DNA from: Paratinospora sagittata
Lineage: Eukaryota > Streptophyta > Magnoliopsida > Ranunculales > Menispermaceae
Assembly: GCA_035771175.1 (NCBI GenBank)
Contig: CM069610.1
Location: 19,252,001 to 19,316,000, forward strand
DNA: 64,000 nt
Reading direction: 5' to 3'
Shown: positions 55,558-64,000 of the stretch, piece after piece
Numbering within the stretch: the stretch's first letter is position 1
Layout: each line of letters begins with the position of its first letter
Notes under the pieces: generated by a model
The model's database searches: none
Seen by the model: the letters and a program-made list of their open reading frames with translations, nothing else
Told to the model about the DNA's origin: nothing
Translations under genes and position numbers: made by a program

Positions 55558-57998
55558 ATGACAGTCATATTCGTTGCAGTAGTATGCTACACAAATGGTC
55601 AAATGTTACCCAGCCCACAATGTGTATCATATGATAGTCTGCCAGTTGGCATTGTAAGAGTTTGATTAGACATTTCTTTTGAAGAATTTGAAGAGGTCAT
55701 CCGAAATATACTACAAATTTCCTGGGGTTCAAGACTAAAGATAACCTATAGATGTTCGTTGTTTTTTGGGGTTGGGAATTTTAATTTTACGGCTATTCCA
55801 ATTAGATATGAGCAAGAGTTAAGGGGCATATTTTCCATGGTGCAAGAGATCCCACCTCCTAATAATATATGAAGTTATATGTTGATGTTGTCGGTGGGAT
55901 TGTAACTCAACCTAATGTGAGGAGTTCCCCAAGCTATGCAGATGTAGGTGGCCCTAGTGCACAAAGATCATTGGAGAACATTGGTCCCAATACATTGTCA
56001 CCCATTGAAATTGTAAATGTGGGCATGAGACCTGAAGTTGATGATACTTGTCCATTTATGGTACGCTTATCTGATGATGATTTCAATTTTGATGATGTCT
56101 GTGAACAAATCAGTGAAGATAATGATGAAGACACTGACAGTGATGGAGGACAAGTTACATCTAATCCCATTGATTTAAATAATGCACTCTTGACGGTAAT
56201 ACAAAATGATGGTTCTTTGTATGCAACTCCATTACAAGAGGAAGACAATGGGTTGAGCATGGACGATAATGAGACACATGATACTTAGTTGCATGGTGTA
56301 GGGGGTACACCTCAACCTACCACGACAGGCTATGAGGCTCCATCATCGAGTTTTATGGAACTTAATAATGAAGCCATGACACCAATGCCAGATGACCATG
56401 AAAACATATATATGGGTTGGAATGAGTCATGCGATTTTGCAAAAGACTAACATATTCCAGTAAAGAAGACTTGCAACATACTGTGAAGTGATGTTGCATA
56501 GCACAAGAACGTGAATATGTTGTTGTCGATTCAGAACCCAATGTATCGTCAGTTAGGTGCAAGAAGTGAAAAGATGGTTGTCAGTGGAGGCTGAGGGCGG
56601 CAAAGCATAAGAGGACAAGGATGTTTGAGATCACAATGTGCGAGGGAACCCACACATGTCTTTCTTCGAATGTCACATGACCTCAGACAACTGGATTCAT
56701 CATTGATATTTCGTGAGGTTTTTAAAATTGTAAGGCGAGATTTTTCAATTTTAGTTGAGGCACTTCATGAAATGATTATAGACAAATACAAATACGATGT
56801 GCATTATAGGAAAGTGTGGCGTGCAAAAAATAAGGTGATGGAGAAGATTTTTTATGATTGGGAGGGGTCATACAACGTGCTTTTTAAGTGGATACATGCA
56901 TTGAATGCAACCAATTCCAACACTATTAAAGGAGTTAAGCACTACCCAGAAGATCCAAAATATCCTGGTGCAGTGGTTTTTCACCATTGTTTTTCAATCA
57001 AGAGCTTCAAGCATTGTAGGCCCATAATACAAATTAACGATACACACTTATATGAAAAATACCGCGGTAAGATGCTCATTGCCACAGGTATTGATGCAGC
57101 CAGTCATATATTTCCTCATGCATTTGCCATCGTTGAGGAAGAAAATATAAATAATTGGGCATGGTTCCTCGGAGTCCTTCGATATCAAGTGACAAATAAA
57201 GTTGACATTTGCCTAATCAGTAATTGCCATGCAGGTATTTTGGCAGCCGTTAGAGACCCCGAGAATGGTTGGACAGAGCCCCATGCATATCATAGATATT
57301 GTTTGCGTCATGCAGGTAGTAATTTCAATGATAAAGTCCACATCAATGAGTTGAGAGATTTGGCTAACAAAGCGGGGTCACAACACCAACCACGAAAATT
57401 TGAGGCAGTAATGAAAAACTTGAACATTAACAAGAAGGTTGAACAGGTGGCTAAATGTCATTGACAAGAAGCTGTTGACAATGACATATGATGGTGGAGT
57501 GCGGTATGGTTGGATGACTTCCAATGTAGCAGGTTAGTGTGTCTTATTTATTTTTATTTTTTTCTAGTTCATCGTTTATGATTCTTTCAAAATGCATGAT
57601 TTTATATATATGTGTGTGTTGATCTTTTTATCTTTGCTACGCGTTTTTCTTGCTTTTTTTTCCTTGTAGAAAGCTTTAATGGCGTTTTAAAAGGGGCTTG
57701 AATGTACTCGATCATAGAACTAGTGCAGTTGACATTCTATAGAACAGTTGCATGGTTTAATGTTAGACGAGAAGAAATAGAAAATGTAATTTTTCAAGGG
57801 CAAGGTTAGACAATGTATGCTGTTGAGAAGATAATAAAATGGGCAGCTAAGGTAGGGGGCCACACAGTTACATTGATTGATTGACAGGCCGAGACGTTCA
57901 AGGTTGTTATTGGGGTTCAAAGTGGGCATTTGAACAAAGGAGGAAACAAACAAGTTGTCAATCTACATGACCATTTTGTAGTTGTGGAAAATGACAAT
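55558..57998 (+). pseudogene. MuDR-type MULE transposase, interrupted and catalytically dead
   Basis: An N-terminal piece (MTVIFVAVVCYTNG) starts at 55558. An acidic linker frame lies at 55869-56288 (SDDDFNFDDVCEQISED). The catalytic MULE domain is at 56625-57464, with DTHLYEKYRGKMLIATGIDA, FPHAFAIVEEENINNWAWFL and YCLRHAGSNFN. After a likely intron (about 57532-57668) the end region reads SFNGVLKGA and VQLTFYRTVAWFNVRR. The normal DGTHL is NDTHL and the normal SDRH is SNCH, so two catalytic Asp positions are Asn. Several in-frame stops are present. The gene is cut at 58006 by the gypsy LTR, and its remainder must lie beyond that element. The family moves MULE elements by cut and paste. Confidence 0.8.
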
Positions 57999-58005
57999 GT
58001 AATAG

Positions 58006-59391
58006 TGTCACACCCCGCCCTGACGCGCCTAAACTGGCGGGACACTCACAGACGGGGTGCGAATGCATTATAACAATAATAACAGAGTGCGCGGGAGCAT
58101 AGTTAAGTACAAGTCTGATTTTATTAATTTCAGAACATAATTTGTACATGAATTAATTATGGGAACATTCTCCCAAAATCCCCAATGAATAATACAAATG
58201 GTACAAAATGTGGGCCCAAAAACCTGCACCCAGTCCACCCTAATCTCCTGTGAAAAATTGGATAACAACGGGGTGAGCTACACGCTCAGTGGGTAAAATA
58301 GTTCATGAATATAACAATTAATAAAGCAAACTTCATAATCAAATATCTTAAATACACATCAGAGCATCATAATCAATTCAATATGTATGTATGCATGACA
58401 CCGTCTCGTATTGGTTTGATGACTGTACATCGCCTGAGTTCACGTACAAATGTCCCTCCCCAGGAGTAGCCGAGTTCTCATTGTACGTCCCTCCTCAGGA
58501 ACCACGCTCTGGATTCACGCACAGATGTCCCTCCCCAGGAGTAGCCAGGTTCTCAGTGTACGTCCCTCTCCAGAGAAATATAATGAATAGCGAGAATCGC
58601 TTCTAACTATTCTATGAATCATAAACCACATACGTCCCTAGGTGGTGCTATGTATGATGCCAATGCATGAACTGATCCAGTCTTTACTTAACATTTAGAC
58701 AGGATTTGGCAACGTCTAGTGATCCTTATCATGGTCGGTATCACTACGTGTAAGGTTAGGACATTCAGTATTACTTGTATAAGCTGATAGCTTCCAAATA
58801 AGACCAACCAGATCAGTCTCCAGTTAAGAGGTGAGACACGAGATCTACTTAAATATCAATCGTCTAGAGCAGCACGCTGCCTCCCGTTCACTATTTAAAG
58901 TTACTGAGGACAAGACTGAGTATGGTTGAGCAGAATTGACCACTAATCCGCATAACAACAGTGTAATACATAAACTCCAATTATACAGGCATAAGTATGA
59001 CAATATGAACATTATACGCAATAACGCAGTGTAAATAAATAGTAGACATAATGATAAATGAATGTAAACTTTAATAAAAGTTATAAGACACGCAAACCTA
59101 TGTTTCGTTCCCCACCTTCAGATAAGAACTCCTTTTAGAACTGGCACCTTCCCCCGTGCAGAATCGCGTTGTACCGCACAGAGAGTCTCAAAAGAGAAGA
59201 CAAAAACTCAAAATGAGTGAAAGAGAGAAGGAAAATCACAAGGAGAAGTGATTTTGGTGTGAGAAATGTGGAAGGGGAGGGTTGTTTATATAGAGAATTT
59301 GGCGCCTGAACGTTCGGGCAGGTTGAACGAGCAAATTATTATTTTTATTTTTATTTTATTTTTATTTTTTGTGCAAACCTAGGGTATTACA
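58006..59391 (-). mobile_element. 3' LTR of the chromovirus element
   Basis: On the plus strand it begins TGTCACACCCCGCCC and ends GGGTATTACA. The polypurine tract lies directly beside its right edge, which makes it the 3' LTR of a minus-strand element. Length is 1386 bases. It interrupts the MULE transposase. Confidence 0.85.
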
Positions 59392-59404
59392 CTCTACCCC
59401 CCTT
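59392..59404 (-). other. Polypurine tract of the chromovirus
   Basis: The minus strand reads AAGGGGGGTAGAG immediately before the LTR start TGTAATACCC. Polypurine tracts prime plus-strand synthesis in LTR elements. Confidence 0.85.
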
Positions 59405-60040
59405 AAAAGGATTTTGCCCTCGAAATCAGTTCAAGTAGTCATGATGGTTATCTGCTTGAGATTCACAGCCGGCGTCATCGTTTGCTAGTTCAGGGTAGTG
59501 CCTGTATGGTCCCTGAATGGCACTGTGGCAGGTAGAATCCTCAACATCATGAAACCATGGAGAGTAAATAGAGTGAGATTTGTCCTCAGAAGATTCCAAC
59601 CTTTGCTTAACAGATGGTGGTGTAGGGCGCTGGTTACATCATTTGAGGGGAGGTAGGTTGAGCGGTGGGATGCTTTTTCGTGCTGTTGCTGGAATCCGGC
59701 CGCCTGACAATTTTGGTAGAAGGTCCTGCCAAGATGAGGGCACGAGATTGTTTTAGGCAAAATTGTTACAAAAAAGCCATGCACGCTCTGGCGATAAGGA
59801 TCGCTATATATGTGGTGATGGAGTTGGTGATGCAAAGTAGTTGTGACTTGACTCTGATCCTGGAGGAGTCGCCACAGGTTGCCAAGGAGGCCACTGCGTG
59901 TGTGCATCACTATATCCGTTGATATTTTTTTCAGACATCTGCATAGTTATTCAAGTGAAACGATGTATTAAGATATTTGTAAACAAAGTTTCATCATTTT
60001 ATTAATAAGTGAAATAGTACAATGTATCACATCATCAGTT
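59405..60040. other. Chromovirus 3' untranslated region
   Basis: This lies between the end of the chromodomain frame and the polypurine tract. The short frames in it do not resemble known proteins. Confidence 0.5.
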
Positions 60041-60044
60041 ATTA

Positions 60045-63000
60045 CTAGAAAACACTTTAGGGTATTTCTGTTTAATTGTTGCTTCTAGTTCCCATGTTGC
60101 TTCCTCTACTCCGTGGTGATCCCAGGGCACCTTCACAAGTGGTATGCTACGTCGCCTTAGTTTTTGAGTTTTTCTATCAAAAATCGGTATCGCTCTCTCC
60201 TGATACTTATTTCCTTCCTCAACCCAAACCTAGACTAGAGGGATGATATGAGAAGGATCAGGACGATACTTTTGAAGCATGGATACGTGAAAAACGTCAT
60301 GAACCTTAGACATGGACAATGGAAGGGACAAACGATAAGCAAGTTTGCTAATACGTTCAATGATCTGAAATGGACCGATATACCGTGGGGAGAGCTTTCC
60401 CTTGATCCCAAAGCGTTTGACACCTCTTGTGGGCTGAACTTTTAGAAAAACCAAGTCCCCCTTATCAAATTCTAAAGGCTGCCTCCGCTTGTCAGCATAG
60501 CTCTTCTGTCGACTTTGTGCAACACGAAGTCGTTCCTTTACTAGTGTAATGTTCTCAGAAGTCTCTTGAACTAGTTCAGGGCCCAACTGCGGTCAATTTT
60601 CCATATCTAACAAGCATACCGGAGATCTGCAAGGGCAACCATAGAGAGCCTCGTACGGTGCCATGTCGATACTAGTTTGGTAGCTGTTGTTGTATGCAAA
60701 TTCAACTAAATGTAAGTACTTTGCCCATCCGTCATTAAAGTCCAAAATGCAACACCGTAACATGTCTTCTAAGATTTGAATAAGACGCTCTGACTGTCCA
60801 TCAGTCTGAGGGTGAAAGGCTGTGCTCATGGTGATCTTAGAGCCCATTCTACTTGGAAGCTTTGCCAAAACTTTGATGTGAATCGAGGGTCTCGATCAGA
60901 GACGATCGTGAGTAGTATGCCATGGAGGTGTACGATCTCTCTTTCATATAGTTCGGCAAGTTTGGTGGGGTTATCCGTGAACTTTATTGGCAAAAAATGT
61001 GTAGATGTTGTAAGTCTGTCAATGATAACCCAGATAACATCTTGCCCTTTATTATTTCGAGGCAAGGCCGTAACAAAATCCATTTTGATGTTCTCCCACT
61101 TCCATTCTCCAATAGGTAACGATTGGAGAAGTCCAGAGGGAAGTCTTCGTTCTGGGTTAACTTGCTGGCAAATGAGACATCGAGCAACGAAGTGTGCAAT
61201 CGCCTTCTTCCTTCCAGAAAACCTGAATTGTCGCTTGACATCCTTGTACATCTTGTCACCCCCAGGATGCATAGCGAACCTGAAACAGTGCATTTCAGTG
61301 AGCACTTCTTTCTGAACCTCAGGATCATTCGGTAGACAGAGATGTTTATTTATAGAAAACGGCCTCGTCTTTAGAGACCGACCAGTGAGGAAGGTCCTTT
61401 CCGCTGAGTAGAAGTTCACGTTTCTCCATTAACATAGGGTTGTTGGCTTGAGCTGCTGAAATCTTTCGAACCAGCTTAGAGTTGGCTGACAATTGAGAAA
61501 GTTGTGATCTTGCTCCCTCCTCGATCAGTTGTAGGTTAAAATTCTCTATCTCTATAGCCAACTTTCCCATTTCGAAGTTAAGAGTGCAAGCAAGATAAGA
61601 TTTTCTACTCAGGGCATCAGCCACAACATTGGCCTTACCGGGATGGTACTGGAGTTGAAAGTCATAATCTTTCAAGAATTCCAACCATCGTCTTTGGCGG
61701 AGGTTGAGGTCTCTCTGGGTGTAGATGTACTTAAGACTCTTGTGATCCGAGAAGACCTCAAACCGTTCCCCGCATAGGTAATGCGGCCATAGCTTCAGTG
61801 CAAATACGACAGCTGGAAGTTCCAAGTCTTGTGTTGGGTAATTGCCCTTATGAATCTTCAGTTGCCTCGAGGCATATGCGACAACTTGGCCTTCTTGCAT
61901 TAGTACAACACCTAAGCCTTGGAGAAAGGCGTCGGTGTATAGTGAAAATCCAAGTGCATTTCTTGCAGTGATGAGTACCGGTGCCGTCGTGAGGCGCTTC
62001 TTCAATTCTTGAAATGATGATTCACAGGCGGGATTCTAGATGAATTGCACGTCTGTCCGAGTGAGCTTGGTCATAGGTTCAACAATCTTTGAGAAGTCCT
62101 TGATGAAGCGTCTGTAATAGCCATGCAAACCAAGAAAACTCCTAATCTGAGTAACAATGGTAGGCTGCTTCCAGTTTAAAACCGCTTCGACCTTAGAAGG
62201 ATCCACTTCAATGCCATTGCCTAAAACCACATGGCCTAGGAATTGAACTCGCTTCGCCCAAAATTTGCACTTACTCAACTTTGCATGCAACTGGTGGCTT
62301 CTCAAGGTATGGAGGACTATCCTCAGGTGTATCTTATGGCCTTCCTCGGTTGATGAATATATCAAGATATCGTCTACAAAAACCACCACAAATTGGTCTA
62401 AGTATAACCTAAAGATGCGGTTCATCAAATCCATGAACGCAGCAGATGCATTTGTTAGATCGAACGACATGACCATGAACTCGTAGTGACCGTACAGAGT
62501 TCTGAATGCCATTTTGGTAATGTCCAACTCTCAGATCTGGAGTTGGTGATAACCGGATCGTAAATCAATCTTAGAGAAGTATTTGGCATCTCTAAGTTGG
62601 TCGAACAAGTCATCGATCCTGGGCAACGGGTATCTTTTCTTAATGGTGACGTTATTCAGCTTGCGATAGTCGATGCAAAGTCGTAACGAACCATCTATTT
62701 TGCGAACGAACAAAACTGGAGCGCCCCAGGGTGCTGAACTTTTTCTGATGAAGCCATTACTCTTTAATTCCTTCAGTTGTTTGTCCAATTCGATTAGCTC
62801 AACATTTGACATTTTGTATGGTGGAATTAAGATAGGCCCGGTCCCAGGTATGAGATTGATTTCAAAATCGAATTCCCTAATCGGAGGTAGACCAGGAAGG
62901 TCATTTAGAAAAACTGTTGGGAATTCAGATATTACGGGGACATCGTGTACTTCGAGAGGGTACAGTGCTGGTGATTAATCTTCATCACCAAGGGATAGAG

Positions 63001-64000
63001 CTCGAAGTTGTGCCTTGAGAAGTGCAACTGTCGAGCTGTGTATCCATTTCGTTGTTCCCTGAATCTTGACAAACTCCCCTATGGGCAAGGTTAACTGAAC
63101 TTGCTTCTTCATACAATCGATCTTTGCATTCAGTGGTGCGAGCCAGTCCATGTCGAGGATGATGTCAAAGTCTTCAATGTCCGTCAAAAATAGATCTGCA
63201 TATATTATCTGTTCTGACATTCGAAGCTCACATCGAGAGCACTGCAAATTGACGTCAGTACTAGATCCTAAAGGTGATGTGACATGGATTGTGATTTCTG
63301 TGGGTTCAGGATGCAACCCTAAATGTCTTACTAATGCAGACGATATATAAGAATGCGTAGCACCTGAATCGAACAAAACATGCACCATTGTATTGAACAA
63401 GGAAAATGTACCTTCGAGTACATTGTTGTCTGGGAGGTGTTGTTGAGCGATGGAAAATGCTCTGCCCTGGTTCCGTTGCCCCTGGTTTTGCTGATTCTGC
63501 CTGGGTTGGGCATTAGTAGCAGGTGGTGTTTGTTGGACTGGAACAACAGGAATAGGTTGCGGAAGGTACGGACAAACATTTCTTACATGGCCCTGCTGGC
63601 CACAGTTGTAACACGTCAGCGTCTCCTGCTGATTATTCTATTGGCCATGCTGATTGTGGTGCTGACCACCACCTCTGCCATTGCCTTTTTGACGGCCACC
63701 CCTGCCATTACGGCCTTCTCGGCCATGATTGCGAAAACCCTGATGGCTAGGGTTAGATGGTTTAGCCGCAGGTGTCGTGGCCTCATTATTCTTAACAGGG
63801 GCTGGGAGGGCTGGGTTTTGATTATAATAAGGCTTCTTCTTTTTGCCCTGTTGCGAGCTCTGTTGGGAAAACGTTGCAGGCCTTTTTCCCATTTTCAGTC
63901 TCTGCTCCTGCACAATCTTCTCCTCCTCAAAGCTCATGGCCTTGTCAACGACCTCCTTGTAAATCTTGAGATCCAAGATCGACAAGGCTTGTCAAATGTT
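60045..64000 (-). pseudogene. Ty3/gypsy chromovirus gag-pol, broken, runs off the window
   Basis: Domains follow in order on the minus strand: end of gag with a Gly/Arg-rich linker and zinc knuckle CYNCGQQGHVRNVC (near 63620-63580); protease VLFDSGATHSYIS (63390); reverse transcriptase with [20 protein letters not shown] and [11 protein letters not shown] (62812-62036); RNase H with [12 protein letters not shown] and [12 protein letters not shown] (62005-61346); integrase with a HHCC-like segment, VIIDRLTTSTHFLP and HPQTDGQSERLIQ (61419-60593); then a C-terminal chromodomain ending VPWDHHGVEEATWE (near 60150-60045). The chromodomain marks a Tekay/Reina-like chromovirus, a lineage that targets heterochromatin. 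Stops lie near 63640, 62980, 62533, 62036, 60595 and 60230, with frameshifts near 61390 and 60850. The 5' LTR is beyond 64000. Confidence 0.9.

Noticed and set aside
58006..58030. Start of the same foldback element as at 49802
   Set aside because: It shares TGTCACACCC, but the sequence then differs and the far end is an LTR edge beside a polypurine tract, so it is an LTR end.

Overview
This is nuclear plant DNA, AT-rich and crowded with transposable elements. The organism is most likely a eudicot: the window holds an LSD1-type zinc-finger gene with GT/AG introns, an Au-type SINE, RTE and L1 LINEs, hAT, Mutator and PIF/Harbinger elements, SIRE-like copia LTRs and a chromodomain Ty3/gypsy element. 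The species cannot be named from the sequence. I see no rRNA, intact tRNA, CRISPR array or prokaryotic feature.

The only convincing intact host gene is LSD1 on the minus strand. Its six coding exons lie at 40161-40050, 16328-16215, 15405-15293, 11359-11288, 11181-11128 and 11035-10994, and a 5'UTR exon lies near 40.6 kb. Splice sites and phases agree and give a 168-residue protein with three zf-LSD1 fingers. The gene covers almost 30 kb because the intron between fingers 1 and 2 is about 23.7 kb and is filled with transposons.

Layout. 1-10.7 kb has no recognisable intact gene: a BED-finger hAT scrap, a hAT-type non-autonomous element with an 8-bp target duplication (3595-4719), a 58-bp minisatellite (5557-5788), a CpG-rich patch like a first exon (6.3-6.6 kb) and a Mutator-like element carrying microsatellites and a tandem motif array (6963-8468). 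11-40.7 kb is LSD1. Inside its introns, from left to right, are: a PIF MITE; an RTE LINE split by a hAT element that is itself split by a SINE; an L1 LINE; a hAT MITE; an Au SINE; a TRIM-like element with a Pack-MULE in one LTR and another insertion in the other; a NUP54-like exon fragment; a non-autonomous LTR element whose single reading frame is broken by stops; a 0.9-kb Mutator MITE; and a gag-deleted copia element.

41-55 kb is intergenic: a decayed gypsy gag, a solo LTR and a long related LTR with its primer-binding site and a short unfamiliar ORF, then a 2-oxoglutarate dioxygenase gene scrap and an Athila/Tat-like LTR. 55.5-58 kb is a MULE transposase with mutated catalytic residues, interrupted by a minus-strand chromovirus (58006 to beyond the window end) whose pol has several stops and frameshifts.

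The most unusual signal is in the SIRE-like LTRs at 44.1-45.8 and 47.2-50.7 kb. They carry arrays of short hairpins in which stem sequences change from unit to unit while pairing is kept, and in one array the loops stay similar. This looks like selection for structure. A second theme is decay by C-to-T and G-to-A changes: the stops in several element ORFs, and the lost MULE catalytic residues, are of this kind.
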